Assembly (NCBI GenBank): GCA_905250025.1
Contig: CAJNOJ010000002.1
Span: forward strand, 1,240,001 to 1,304,000
Direction of reading: 5' to 3'
Length of the DNA: 64,000 nt
Source of the DNA: Adineta ricciae
Taxonomy: Eukaryota; Rotifera; Eurotatoria; Adinetida; Adinetidae
The notes under the pieces were generated by a model, which made no database searches, was not told the DNA's origin, and saw only the letters and a list, made by a program, of their open reading frames with translations. A program made the position numbers and the translations under genes. Of this stretch, positions 51,604 through 64,000 are shown piece by piece. The stretch's first letter is position 1, and each line of letters starts with the position of its first letter.

Positions 51604-52505
51604 GAAGACTCCGTTCCAGAAAAAAGAATGAACCAAAAAATGATTGTTTGATTTAACTTTTTTTCAAAATACAGCAATAAAGAAATCAGACTAAACGAAA
51701 ATATCTTGCAATGTAAACAATCCATGATCGATGATCCTCAAAACGAATTTGAAAAAATAAACATTGAAACGATTCATTCGATTTTGTACGAGAAAGTAAA
51801 ACCATTATGAAACTGTCCGATGTCAATTTTTCTTTCTCGTCTCACATCATCTCGAATATCCATGAATAAACTTCATCATTATTTGTTTTTTTTTTGTTAT
51901 ATAGTCAAACATACGACACTAAACTCAGATCAAAGACGATTAATCAGTAGATTAGCTTTTGTCACGAAATCAAAATGTAGAAACCGAAACGATGGGCGCT
52001 TCTTCTTATGACAATCATCAGTCGATTTGAATATGAATCTCATGTAACTTCATTTAATCCTTTTCGAAAGAATGTGATATGTAAACATCATCACATTTTT
52101 ATGTAATCAACACACAGGTCATCTTAGTTTGTGTTGTTTTTCGTCAAGATAGGAAAGAAGTTCATTGCATATTCTAATGAAAATCAATTCATACCTTTGA
52201 ATCTTATCAGCTTATTGAATATCCGGTGTTAACATAAACATTATTTCATCTGATCGAGACATGTCTGAAACAATAATCATTCATTTCGATTTATTTTAAC
52301 AGACAATCAGATAAGAAGGAGAAGAAAATATAAAACAAATATATATATGTATAGAGCGACAAGAGAACGAGCATTGACATCACTAAAAAAGAAGAAAAAA
52401 AAGAATTCAATTCTACAATTCATTGATAATAAATGTTTATACCTGAGAGAAAACAAAGATGTTGATTCATATCACAGTTACATTGAATTTTCTCTGATTA
52501 TTTGT
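51604..52505. other. Intergenic gap
   Basis: Convergent 3' flanks of SRM and the Ig-domain gene. AT-rich; AATAAAG occurs near 51676. No gene is supported. Confidence 0.45.
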
Positions 52506-53706
52506 TTAGCTTTTCGAAATAAAGATGAATAGAAAGCAAATCCATACAATGATCATCAGTGGAGATGTATATTGAGAGCCTAAACGAATGATCGAAGAAA
52601 AGAACATGAATATTTCTTTGATTGAATAAAACTTACCGTTAGAAGAAAGAGTCATCGTTCTTAGACTTTCGGTAGAATAGAAATCCAATGATGCATCTGC
52701 TGTCGTTGTTGTTGTTGTTCTCATTGGTTTTGGTCGTTTATGTCTCGAAGTGATTCTCTCCATTTTCATGGTTGTTGTCGTTGGTGATAATGAGATAATT
52801 TGGACAGTTTGCGAAGTTCTTCCAAGCAAATTTGAAGCAACGCATGAATATTCTCCCGGATAATCACCTCTCAAATCATCGATAATCATCTCCAATATAA
52901 TGTATTTATCAAGATGATAAATTTGGTAATTCCACTCGACTTTCTGATTATCCTTCAGCCAAAAGACTTTCTCAAACGGATTCATTATAACTCGACATTT
53001 CAGACGTATGTCATTCGCATTGGAATTGATAAATAACATATTGGTGACAATTTCATCGTTGATGAAAAGATTTATTTCAGGTGGATATTGAACAGTTAGC
53101 TGAACAGAACGAGCAACATCCGGTGGGTAACCATTGCTGGCAATACATTCATAGTGACGCTCTGTATGACGAGATATATTGTAAATCGTAACTTCATTCT
53201 TATCACTTATAACTAAAGAGCAAACAAAGTACTTTCAATCTTTGTCGGGTAGATATAGAAATACATACTTCTTGGATTTTCAGCTTGGTCATACGCGAGA
53301 ATACGAATGTTTGGTGTTGGTTTGCCATGTGCATGACATTTTATTGTAAAATTCGAGCCGACACGAATCGAAGGTGGATAAGGCACTGTTGTTAATTCGT
53401 CCACAATCTTTGGTGGAACTAAATGTATAAATTTAGTAACAATCGAGTTCTTCTTTCAAATCTACCTTTGACATCCAGGCTGACTGTTTTATACTTTCCA
53501 TTATTAACAAAACATCGATAGGTTCCGGCATCATCTTCATCAATGTCATCAATTTGTAAATTCCACTCGTCAGCATATGCATGTAACAATGATATTCTCG
53601 GATCACCATTGATTGCTCGATCTTCCATTGTTAAAATCGAACTATTATTTAATTTCATCCATATAATCTAAAATTGATTAGATGATTACATCGTTCTTCT
53701 TTCTTT

Positions 53707-53739
<33 letters not shown>

Positions 53740-54713
53740 AACATATGATTATTACTTTGAACGTATCCATGCCGTTGTTCTTGACATCTTTTAATGAGAC
53801 GTAACATGGTAATAACGCTCGTTTACCGACAACAACAGACACAGTTTCATATAATCGATCAAATTGTGGTTGGAAAACTTGATCTAGAACAAGAATAGCT
53901 CATCTAATCTGATTTGTCAGAAGCAAAAGTGTACGTAAGAATGATAAATGAGAAACAACAGATAAGTATATCATGTCTATAATGATTCTTTCATCAAAAT
54001 TTTCGCTCATTACAATCAAGATTGAATATGATTTCATTGTTTTCGCCTTTCCCAGATCTATCTTAATAAAATAGAACGACATTCTCTTTTTCTCTTCTAT
54101 TTGACATGTACAATAATAATCTTCTCAAGCATAGTTTCGTATTAGTAAGGAGCCATAATGGGTATACTTCTTTAACGGACAAACATACTTCAGACAGAAA
54201 CACTCTTCTTTGCTTTTCTCATATGTGTCATTTAATGACAATAGCTTATCCGATTCTTCTCTCCAATGAACTTTTCTCTAGCTAATGTTTTTTATGTTTA
54301 ACTAACAACGAACATGTTCAAACAGTGTATCAATATAGAACTTTGATTTCCATCTTTTCTGTACACAAGTGTTAGTCTGTTAGCCACGTTAAGGTGATAA
54401 AATCATGTCCATTTCTTTCTATTTGAGATTTACTCTTCTACTCATTCGTGATCGCCTCGAGGATATTTGTTTGATATTTGAGATCCATCTGGCATAGTCG
54501 AACTCTTCGTAGACAGATGAAATTTAAAGAAAATAGTTAACTCATGTTCAATATGCATATATTATATGCTTGAAAAAAGTCTATTGATTCAATGTATTTC
54601 ATAATCATCAGTTGAATTGGAATAAATTTCTTCTTTTAAAACATACCTGAATCATTTTCAATTGATGTGGTTGAAGTAATTGAAATAATTGTAAATAGAA
54701 TCAGTAATAGCAT
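52506..54713 (-). CDS. Three-Ig-domain cell-surface protein (IgLON/lachesin-like, probable GPI anchor)
   Basis: Exons 54713-54647, 53883-53756, 53667-53466, 53418-53269, 53212-52637 and 52579-52506; 398 residues. Signal peptide MLLLILFTIISITSTTSI, then three Ig domains. Ig1 runs from ALLPCYV to DAGTYRCFV, Ig2 from SNFTIKCHAHG to RHYECIASNG, and Ig3 from DIRLKCRV to YPGEYSCVASN. A Thr-rich linker and a C-terminal hydrophobic stretch (PLMIIVWICFLFIFI) with almost nothing after it fit a GPI signal. Related animal proteins (lachesin, neurotrimin, DPR-interacting proteins) mediate neuronal adhesion. The first intron is 763 nt and the second contains a (TC)n run. Domain call is firm; ortholog not assigned. 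Confidence 0.85.
53707..53735 (+). repeat. TC dinucleotide microsatellite
   Basis: (TC)n tract of about 29 nt within the intron between the exons at 53756-53883 and 53466-53667 of the Ig-domain gene. Confidence 0.85.
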
Positions 54714-56695
54714 TGCGGATATGCAGATGTCGATCACGGTTGTGGTGACGCAGAGATGTCTTTATGTACAGTTCGTGATACGATTTAATTATATCACAAA
54801 ATGTATGTATGCTTCGTTAACAGATGTAAGAGCCAAAATGTGGTTCCTTCTTTTTTTTATATGTATATGGATGGAACGAGAGATGAGCGAAACGATGTAA
54901 AAAAAAAGAAGGAGAGCGAGAGGAGAAGAAGAGAGAGAGAAAAATCGATGAACAGCCAACCCGCTCTCCTTCTCTCTTCCTTTCGTTCTGAAGTGCACGA
55001 CGACTGAAAAATGAGCAGTTGATAATGATGATGATCTGTCTAGATCAGAGAAGAACGGTAGTTCCTTTTATATTTCTTCAAATACAATGAACTATAGATA
55101 CACATACACAAAGAAACCAGGAAGGCGAAAAAGAAGAAGTGGACAAAGAATGTGTTACTTCATTCACTAAAGATATAAAAGCAGAAAAAGATGAGTTAAT
55201 CACTTCTCTCGAGAATACTAATGGTGTCATCAATGTCATAAACAAGAAGTACGTGTTAATAAAATCATCAATGAACCGTGACATGTTGAATAAATGTCGT
55301 TTGAAACCGTTCATTCGACAAATAGCGTGAAAATATTCATTTTGATCTGTGAGAAAGAGACTTCAATAGCATGTCTCATCGTGCGCGTGTTCCTATTAAA
55401 TCAATGACCTTAAAAAATGTGAACCTTATCATACGTCGTGAATCTCATTTTCCATTTCGAAATTCTGACGAGAACGTCGCATCGAGTGTGTCTTATTAAA
55501 CTAGACTTTGATCAAAACGTGATCATCTTACACAAATGATTAACTTTAGGTGATCAAAATGAGATAGATCTAGTTGCCAGCGTGAGAAAGAGAAGCTTAT
55601 ATTACGTTTACCATCTAGACAGCGTAACACATCTCCATGAGACTATTAGATAGTAATGATAGAAGAAATTGAAATGAAATTACATCTAACACATCGAGAG
55701 AAAAATGAGCATCATCAGCAAATCTGTTATAGATTGATTTAGATATGTTAGAAAATAATCAAACAAACAGCTTATGAAATTGACAAAGAGAAGAAGATTC
55801 AATCTTCTTGTAGACATAAGGATCAGATAGATTCTTTCGCAGTGAACATTTCTAATACCTTGAAATGCAGATTTTATCTATGATTTATATAAATGTTAGA
55901 GATATTTTGACTTGCGGAGAAAGTCTTCTGAAATAGAAAAAAACGCATTGCGTCATCATCAATTGCTTCATTTAATGAATATTCAGTGTTGTCTTTTGAG
56001 AGAGAGAGAGAGAAAAAGATCAACTAAATTGACCAGAATACTTGTTCTAATTATATGCAATTGCCAGATGAATCAACACGTTGAAGAACTGAATGTATTT
56101 GATGAAAAGTAACCATTATCTTCAATTGTCCAGACCTTTTCGATTTATGATTTAATTAAGAATATCCTTGGATCAATGGCATGCTCATTAAATTTGATCT
56201 AGATTCACTTCTTCTTAGACTTGTTTATCTATTTCGCGTCGAATGGTGAGTGTTTGTGGCTTTCGGTCTTTGAATATTGATTTACGTTCATTAATGAAAA
56301 ACACTATTTTCTTGCAGAATTTTTCTAAGGAAGGAAAAGTCACTGACCAGCGAACTGGTTTCAGTTCTAATGAACAAGCTGCTTAAGATTGATTACGCAT
56401 GAACTCGAGAAATAGACTCATATTCCACGATTAGATAATCATTCATGGTTTCAGCTATCATTGTTCTATAAAAAAATATAATCACGTACAGTTTGGCAAC
56501 AAAAGTATATACATTGATCTTTTTTATTCATTAGTAATTAAAGTATTGTCTAACCTCAGGAAGAGTATTGTTCAAATTTATTGAAAACCGATCACCAATC
56601 TTTATTAAAATGAATAAAAATGCTTTTCTTACACCAAATATAGGCAAAAAGGGGTTGACTAGGTTTTTTTCTGTTCAAAAAAAAAAGGAAAACGT
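54714..56695. other. Gene-poor region
   Basis: About 2 kb. Purine-rich tracts occur near 54900-54945. The only splice-like arrangement is a CTTCTTCTTAG acceptor at about 56219 with ATG at 56246 abutting a GTGAGT donor and an acceptor near 56318, which would encode only about 23 residues (NFSKEGKVTDQRTGFSSNEQ...). This is too short to call. Confidence 0.4.
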
Positions 56696-57115
56696 TTATT
56701 TATTATCTTGTGTGCCCGAAACACATTGATCCATAAATTGAGCCATTTGGGCATCGTAAGTCGACAGACCGTTGAGATCGTGTGTACTTAATGTAACTTC
56801 AACTTTATTGTAAACATTGAACCATTCAGGATGATGATCGAGTTTTTCAGCCAATAGAGCGACGCGCGTCATAAAACCAAAGGCTTGATTGAAATTTTTG
56901 AATAAAAATGTTTTCGATAAAGCGTCTCGGTCATTCGCTAATTTCCATCCATTGGATTGTAGTTGTTTCAACGCATCACTTCGTTGGTCACCTTCGAGTT
57001 TTGCGCGCATTGTTCTCTTGAGAAAATGAGTTGGTAAAGCACTGGAATGTTTGAATGATCTAGAAGACTTCAATGGATGGAGTAAGTTTAGAAGTTGAAG
57101 GTAAGTTCGAGTCAT
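56696..57115 (-). CDS. PCBD: Pterin-4a-carbinolamine dehydratase (PCBD/DCoH)
   Basis: Single coding exon. From the inner ATG at 57010 the protein is 104 residues, exactly the family length. [20 protein letters not shown] followed by [16 protein letters not shown] is the diagnostic core with the active-site HH pair and downstream His. The enzyme dehydrates 4a-hydroxy-tetrahydrobiopterin in the aromatic amino acid hydroxylase cycle. An outer in-frame ATG at 57115 would add a basic, hydroxylated 35-residue leader ([20 protein letters not shown]...) resembling a mitochondrial presequence. A TTTGTTTTCAG acceptor at 57145 precedes it, 111 nt after the myosin light chain stop, so the two may be cotranscribed. 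Which ATG is used is unknown. Confidence 0.92.
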   Translation of the reverse strand: MTRTYLQLLNLLHPLKSSRSFKHSSALPTHFLKRTMRAKLEGDQRSDALKQLQSNGWKLANDRDALSKTFLFKNFNQAFGFMTRVALLAEKLDHHPEWFNVYNKVEVTLSTHDLNGLSTYDAQMAQFMDQCVSGTQDNK

Positions 57116-57257
57116 CAAAAGAAATTCTTTTTCGAAATCAATCTCTGAAAACAAACAAACAAGCACAATTATCTGACGCTATCGATATCTTTATATATGT
57201 AAGGATCTGATTTATACAGAAAGAAAAACGAAAAAGAAATGTTTTCATTCTCATGAA

Positions 57258-57758
57258 TTAACGTTGAAGCACAGCTTTGATAAAATCTTCATAGACAACC
57301 ATGCCTTGTTTATCTTCGAATTCGTAAATCAATTGTTCGACTTCGTCGTCGGTTAAACGTTCACCTAACGTTGTTAATAAATGACGTAGTTCGGTGGCTG
57401 GTATCAAACCATTTCCATCCTTGTCGAAAACACGTAAACCATCGACAAATTCGTCAGCGGGTGCGACCGATTCCTTTTGTCGACATAGACGTTCGAATAT
57501 AACCTGAAATTGCTGCATGGATAAACGTTCAACTCGATTCAGATCAGTAAGAAGTAAACGAATCTCGGCTTCAGTTGGATTCAATCCCAATGCACGTACA
57601 GCTTCGCCTAGATAATGCTTTGGAATATGATCATCACCACGATCATCGTATAAACTAAAAACTGGAAAACAGATTCTTCAATAGTTTCTCTTTTTTTCTC
57701 ACAAATTTTTCCTACCATCGCGAATATCTGCAAGAATCTCGTCGGTAAGGCCTGGCAT
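57258..57758 (-). CDS. Myosin essential (alkali) light chain
   Basis: Exons 57758-57716 and 57661-57258; 148 residues, the usual size. The protein begins [20 protein letters not shown] (EF-hand 1), then [33 protein letters not shown] (the one EF loop with intact calcium ligands) and [20 protein letters not shown], ending [11 protein letters not shown]. Essential light chains wrap the IQ1 motif of the myosin lever arm. The LNPTEAE and [10 protein letters not shown] pattern separates it from calmodulin and troponin C. It lies just upstream of PCBD on the same strand. Confidence 0.9.
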
Positions 57759-59570
57759 AGTAGGAAAATGTAAGACACAGATTGGCTTTTATTCGAAGAG
57801 GAGAGGAAAAGAATGAATGACCGGTCGACTACTTGTTTGATTTGAGTGATTCTTCTTCTTTCTTGAATAAATATTTGCGCAGCTGGCGCGCAACGAATGA
57901 CATTTCGATCATCAATGGATGTCACTATTGAACAGTGCTCAAAAGCATGCAGAAGAGAACTGATTAATACATTTTCAACAATCAATATTTAAAAACTCGA
58001 CGACATTCTTCGGAAATATTCACGTTTACCCATTTTTATGGCATGTCAATGAAAATAAAATAATCTATGACGTTTTTCCCTTTCTGTGCATCACATTAGG
58101 TTAATATTTAATAGCAAATGTCATACGTTGGAGGAAATAGTGACATGAACTCACTGCTCCATTGTGTTGCACTGAACGAACAGTTCTAATATTAGGTTAT
58201 ACGTCGGAAGAAAACACAAAAGCTTAATGAAGGTTTTCTGGTAGTATAGAACACAATTTTCGATTTCCGTTAGGGCAAAGTACTCAGACATCTTGATTAA
58301 ACTAAAAATAATCTTTCTGAGCAATTTTACATTCGGATGCATGTTTTCCTCAAAGAAATCAATCATTCGAGCAAATAAGTAATATTGTCTGGATGAGTTT
58401 TCATTGAGAGATAAAACTCAGCTGACTGAAGCAGTCGGTACATTATACGAATTCAAAATAAGTGAATAGTTCAAAAGTTCTTGAGCGTAAACATGGAATT
58501 GAATTGCTAAAAAGTATTTTCTATTGCATAAATAAGTCATTGTATCAAATCTGTCAAGTGCTAGGTACCAAACGTAGTACGACACTGCACTTTTCCATGA
58601 GAAAGGGATTGTTTGAGAGAAAATTTACGCGACAACATTTTTCTCTGAAGAAACGAAATACTATTTCATTATCTTCTACAACATGTGCAATTTATTGAGT
58701 AATCATAGACGGGGTATCATCACGCAATAGAAGAAATTTTTTCTAGACTCTAGGAGTCATTGGCGACAAAGTAACGAAGGCATATAATGCTGATCGTAAA
58801 GTTTTGCATGTCAGAAAATGAAGTGCGCAGAGAAGAATGTACTCGACAGTTTTCTGACTTTATCATCATACGTATCTAACGGTGCATAATGAACATTGGC
58901 TATGTAGCATTTCCGCTCTGATTGAAATCTTTCTTTTTTAGAATATTATTTCAATTTTCAGTTCCACAGTTATCTGTGCATAGCGTTTTTTGTGTATTTT
59001 AAGACCGATTATATGATTATTTCTCAAAATAAGTAAGATAAAATCCGATTAGGTTATTAGAAATGCAGACGATATTAAACTTCGAGATTGCAATAGTCTT
59101 GTTTAAGTGTTTGTGAATTGTTTTGCCAATGAATAAGAACCGAAGATATTTGAATTATCAGTTAGTCATTGATTAAACGTTCATGTTCTATGTTGGTAGT
59201 AGTTCCATCTCTTTTTGAATTTTCTCTGAGGAAAAACATTCTTATAAAGCGATTCTCTTATAAAGGACTACACAGCTTTTCTTTACTATAAATCACTGTA
59301 GAATCCAATTCAGAGCGATGAAAATTCCGTTTACCATACGAAAAGTCTATGTGCTCAAATGAGATACAGCACTCCAAAATGGATACGTTTGGCAGCTCTG
59401 CATTTGATGCACATTGAAAGATGTGAAAGTGTTTTCTTATTGATATTCCTTGAAGCAATGTGAATAGCTGTAGAGAAAAGAACTTAATTATTTTATTGAT
59501 TTTTCACAAACGTAGTCTCTGGACGAAAAAGATGAACAACAAATAAGATTTTATATGTACATGTCGATTA
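57759..59570. other. Gene-poor region
   Basis: About 1.8 kb between the myosin light chain start and the GPCR stop. Short open frames (58151, 58462, 59258) show no family resemblance or splice support. Confidence 0.45.
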
Positions 59571-61450
59571 TCAGTTATAAACAACGTCGGAATGCGATTG
59601 TTTATTGGAACTGATCGATGTGTTGAGTGATGTATTCAATTCGTTATTGACATAATCATCGTCGGTATTAGAGAAGACATCCATCGAATTTTGAAAATTA
59701 ACCATACGTTTTTGATGACATTGCTGTGTAACATTTAACGAGCTTTTTTTGTTCTCTAATAAAACTGTTCGGTAATAAACACGATTGTTGTCTTTACTAT
59801 TTGTTGTGGTTGTCAATGATTGTATCATTTTCTTTTTCCAAACTTTGTTTTTCCGATTAATTGACGTTTGCCGACAGAAATTGTACAATTGAGCATAATA
59901 ATTATTGGTTGTATCTGCTGCTAGCTGCTGTTGTTGTTGATGAGAATTATTCGATGTATTCGATAGAATGAACGAGCCTCGGTCAGCACCACGTAGTCGC
60001 GCTTGCCGAGTTTTGATTAGTTTTTGAGTTGAACATTTTCTCCAGATTATCTGTTGACATGTTCGAGCGAATTTTTCCGATAAAAAGCAATAAAGTATAA
60101 AGTCAATCGACGCATTGATACACAGGAATAAATTAGCAAAATTATTAAAAATTAACAAAGCCATTCGTCGCTTTGGTGACATATCGCTGTAACTTTCAAT
60201 CAGTGTTTCGTAGGTTAATGATAAACTTTGAGGTGTCCATAGTAGTAAAGCAACAAATAAGCAGCAAATTAACACTATTGTTACTTTACGTTTTCGAATA
60301 TATGACCGACTATGCCGACGTAAATTAGCCGCGTAAGATGATTTCAATGGCATGTTGGGTGAACATGATTGATAGTTACTGGGACAGAAGTTTGCTTTCA
60401 CTGGTGACGTAGGCATTGAATATGTGTCATCGACGGACTTTGGCTGAGCATCGACGTCAAAGCGGCGTGATCGATGAACATACCTAGAACACATTCGGAT
60501 TCAATGAGTAGATTTGCATCACGCAAAGTCTTAGCGTGACTTTCAAGTCGAAACTGTGTAAATATAGATAAGTAATACGATGCTGTGTTTTTTCCTAATG
60601 GATTAACCAGAATGAGTTCAATACAAAGAAGAAAGTGATATACTTTTATGAATATGAAAGATTCATAAACGTATTCAGCTAATCTTTCGTGAAAAATAGC
60701 AACTCGATCGAATAGTTCTCCTCGAATACGTTTATAACAACTGTTTCGTTCTTTTCTCCTAGGATGATCAACTTACCAGATCAGAATTGAATTGCAAACA
60801 CAGAGGAGAACTAGTGGAATCCAAATAATAACAATACATATAAATATGAGGTATAAACGATGAATTGTTAAGAATAATTCCTGTTGTTTCTTCGATCGAG
60901 TTCGTTGTGTTGAATTGAGACCATCGCATTCATTGATCTCACGTGTAAATGTTCCCTCGAAATAAGTTGGCGTTGAAATTAGAAAACAAATAACCAATAA
61001 TGTACAAATTAAATGACGTGAACGTCGCACAGAACACGTTCGTTTCGCATAAATTGGCTTTGCAACTGCTAACGTACGTTCCAGGGTAAAACAAACAATC
61101 AACCATGTTGCTGTATTGGAACTAAAGTCGGCTAGAGGGCGTAGAATATATAATATATTCTGCACTAAGACACTTTCAGTAAAACTTGGATGCGAGCCAA
61201 AATTAAGAATCAATGTAAAGATCAAATAACATGAATCGAACACTGCGAGGATAGTCAAATAATTGTTTGTACTAGTTCGTATCAATCGCCGTCGAGTTAG
61301 GACAAGAATTGATAAGCTATTACCGATTAAACCGAAAACAGCAAGTAATGGCCAGAGATAAAATTTGACAATGAGACGGACACGTGATAGAACTAGGAAG
61401 TTACTATGCAGTGTTGAATTCAATTCGACCGTTGTGTTCGCTAAATCCAT
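59571..61450 (-). CDS. Class A (rhodopsin-like) GPCR, probable peptide receptor
   Basis: Exons 61450-60777 and 60483-59571; 528 residues. Extracellular N-terminus with N-glycosylation sites (NTT, NST), then TM1 with GNSLSILVL, TM2 NYLTILAVFDS, TM3 ending CFTLERTLAVAKP, TM4, TM5, a long third loop, TM6 LICCLFVALLLWTPQ and TM7 NASIDFILYCFLSEKF. The DRY position reads ERT, and NPxxY is replaced by SIDFILY, both seen among invertebrate FMRFamide-type receptors. A long Asn/Ser/Gln-rich cytoplasmic tail follows. A peptide ligand is likely but inferred. The 293-nt intron falls after TM5. Confidence 0.85.
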
Positions 61451-64000
61451 AAATAAACGGACTGAATATATCTAGAATTCAAACAGATAAGTGATTACTT
61501 AGGAAGACTTTCTCCAGCTGACGTTTGCTGTCTTTTTTGTTGATTTATGATATGTGACTAATTGTCAGCAAGCTATCATTTCGAGTTTTTTTTTCTTCAG
61601 AAAACGTAATTAACAATCGAGATACTTCTAAAGCATACCAACCCGGCATAATCGTCCATCAATCATGACAAAGAAGTTATGTCTTATTAGTTTCTCTCAC
61701 GAGATTTTTATTCTGTTGTGTTGCTGCACTATCGCTTTCTACATAGTTGACTTTCTTTTTGTCGAGCAAAAAAAACAGAAAAGATTAGAAAATATGACGT
61801 CAAGACTAGCTAAACTGATTTCTTTCTACCAAGTGTATATGCTCATCTCTTGACATAGTAATAAAGAATTTCAGAGTAGTCTAAGAATCGTCTGAATATT
61901 TGACTAAATATTAATAATACAAAGAAGAGATAACTTAATATCTAGGCGACCTTGCTCGTGTTTTAAAAGAAAAACAATCATTTTGATATATATATGCTAG
62001 CCTATATTTTGAAAGAGAATTTTATATTTAACCAACCTGTCTTAGGGCGGTGCTTAGATGTCGATTAATAGTACACTTCTGCAGGTATTCGTCAGTAGAA
62101 AAGAAGAAAGATAGAAGAATCTGTAATTATTTTTGAAGTTGATCTCGTCAGTCGGCACGTATTTCAAGTAATCCATTCGGTCTGTCTCCGTGTGCAGAAG
62201 TGTAAATGATTAATTCGCAGTCAAGTTTCAGTTGAATGGTGATAACGTGCTCGCAAAGAAGAAGAGAATTGTCTTTCCAAATATCCTGATTTCTAAAAAA
62301 GTAACTCATTTGACAACATCTTACGTGATGAAAAGGATTTACAGATTATGAGTCGCTGGGCACTATTACTACGAAAAATGTCTCGAATTACATGCGCTCT
62401 ATATCTTTCTCGTATATTGGTGGCGCTTGATGACATACTATTGTTGTCTATGTGACTGAGCAGAACTAACATATCGAAAACGTGGATCATAAGGCATTTA
62501 TAAGTAGAGAGACTTTGCAGAACTTAACACTTCGTAGGAATGATCGCTTGTGAGAATTGATTATGTTCTATACATGAAACATAGTTAAGAAAAACGCTCG
62601 CAGCGTGAACGTAGGATGTTGTCAATCTCTCTGGAGAATTTTCACGTAACTGACTGTGAAGTAGACTAGTTTCGAAACAGAATTAACGTTGAATTGTACA
62701 TATTCAGCGTCTGTAAAAATTCTATTTATGGACATCCTATTTCATTTTATTCCTCGACGAGCAGGTTCAAAGGAGATCCGTTTCTTTTTTAACATAAAAC
62801 TTTAATAGTCATGACTGCCAGTCAAGTATTTGCGAAGGATGAAATACGATAAAGAATAAGCTATTTATTCTATACTCTTAGTTTGATCTTCGAATGCTTT
62901 CGAGTGTAATGAGTTGGCGCTCAGATTTCTCTTTAACATAGCACTAACCGAAAAGTCGTATAGTAGAAGTCAACTCAGCCTGTCCACGGAGCAAGATGAT
63001 TCCGTCACGTTGTTTTGAATGCACAGAAAACTATTTTCACTCGTTCGATACCAGGTTTTGTTAGGTACAATCAACCGTTTAAAACTATAAGACCATTGAG
63101 TCCTACGAATGCGCTCCTCATAAATCATTCAATGAATACAGCGTGCCGGAAATACGTTTCACATGGACAGGCTCAAATATGTTCATCTAGCTAGTTAATA
63201 CAAATAACTCAATTAGAAGTTATTTGATATTTAATCAGCTGGCTGATGATTTCATATGAATGAAATGAGACATTTCTACAGGAAAATGTAGGAAATAAAA
63301 GAATGTAATTAAGTTTCAATGGTTAGAAAGTTATCGAGTGACTGATCGTATTAATAAAATTTTGACGTAGAAGGAAGATAAATAATGAGATCTTTGTCAC
63401 TGAATCACAGTTATTCATTATTTATATTCTACACTTATTGTTCCAATGAAATAGGCGAACGTATTCTTTTTCATACAGAAAGTCATTTCCTCTAACAAAT
63501 TGATTACCATGTTAGATAATTAGTATCGTCTTCTACTCCTAATACAAGCTTTTGTTTAATATGCGTAACATATGCTACCAGGACTTCCGTAGATTGAAAA
63601 CTTTTCTTAATTTCTGTACTGTTCTAAGAGGGTATTTTGTCAGGTCTTCATTAATCTGAAAAACGATGTTATTCTGTTGTTTTGACATGCTAAAATTATA
63701 GCTTAAATAGAAGGACTAACGAGAACATTGCAAGGTTTACCGACTGACTTATAACATCTTCGATACGAGTAAATATATCAAAGAATGTCAAATGAAAGTT
63801 TATAAATGAAAAAACTGGATGTGTTTTATGTAAAGATCTATATTATACACGACATGGTCAATGTAAAACAAGAGTGTGTTGTGCCTGCTGATTTACAACA
63901 GAGGTTTTCTTCACTGTTATATAAGGCTGTTCATCTCATAGTAATCGTAAGAGTTCCTCACATTTGATTTCATTATCCTCTACCACCTTTCTTACATCAA
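61451..64000. other. Gene-poor region to window end
   Basis: About 2.5 kb upstream of the GPCR. It should contain the promoter. Open frames at 61665 and 62293 are short with no recognisable domain. No tRNA, repeat array or transposon end is recognised. Confidence 0.45.

Noticed and set aside
54789-55330. Open frames on both strands near 54.8-55.3 kb
   Set aside because: They sit in purine- or pyrimidine-rich repeats and lack splice context or recognisable domains.

Overview
This window is animal nuclear DNA, most likely from a bdelloid rotifer or a close relative. The reasons are AT-rich sequence, tightly packed genes, GT-AG introns mostly 45-60 nt long, clearly metazoan orthologs (KCNQ channel, TOM20, EPG5, MAPKAPK, GALNT, IgLON-like protein, peptide-type GPCR), and many start codons lying just after a pyrimidine-tract AG, as expected where spliced-leader trans-splicing is used. 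The species call is inference. Exon structures were built by hand from splice consensus, reading frame and remembered family sequences; almost all close in frame.

Layout. 0-5.3 kb: 3' part of a paraoxonase-like gene (+), a small membrane protein (+), and three tandem B-box/coiled-coil paralogs (-), the third decayed. 5.9-8.8 kb: A20/Cezanne-type OTU deubiquitinase (-). 9.3-10.9 kb: a small secreted protein (+) and an unrecognised gene (-). 11.2-13.7 kb: TOM20 (-), an ARF pseudogene and a live ARF GTPase (+). 14.0-19.3 kb: aftiphilin (-) and SART1 (-), 181 nt apart. 19.3-21.0 kb: gene-poor, with a foldback element. 21.06-21.40 kb: a prohormone (+) with three repeated amidated peptides ending EGILI. 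21.9-26.6 kb: tandem VPS4 genes (-) with gene-conversion tracts. 27.4-34.2 kb, all +: glyoxalase II with dual start, GALNT with a 5-nt microexon, and an M3 peptidase lacking its zinc motif. 34.4-40.0 kb, all -: KCNQ, UBL4A and MAPKAPK, tightly spaced and with microexons of 7-10 nt. 41.4-50.1 kb: complete EPG5 (+). 50.2-51.6 kb: a mariner-like MITE and spermidine synthase (+). 52.5-54.7 kb: Ig-domain adhesion protein (-). 56.7-57.8 kb: PCBD and myosin essential light chain (-), possibly one operon. 59.6-61.5 kb: class A GPCR (-). The last 2.5 kb shows no gene.

How the genes work together. Most are unrelated housekeeping genes. Shared themes are membrane traffic (VPS4 x2, ARF, aftiphilin, EPG5) and neural signalling (prohormone, GPCR, KCNQ, IgLON-like). 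Nothing indicates a mobile island or horizontally acquired cassette. The most novel items are the EGILI-amide precursor, the series of 5-10 nt microexons inside essential motifs, the M3 pseudopeptidase and the operon-like spacing with acceptor AGs next to start codons.
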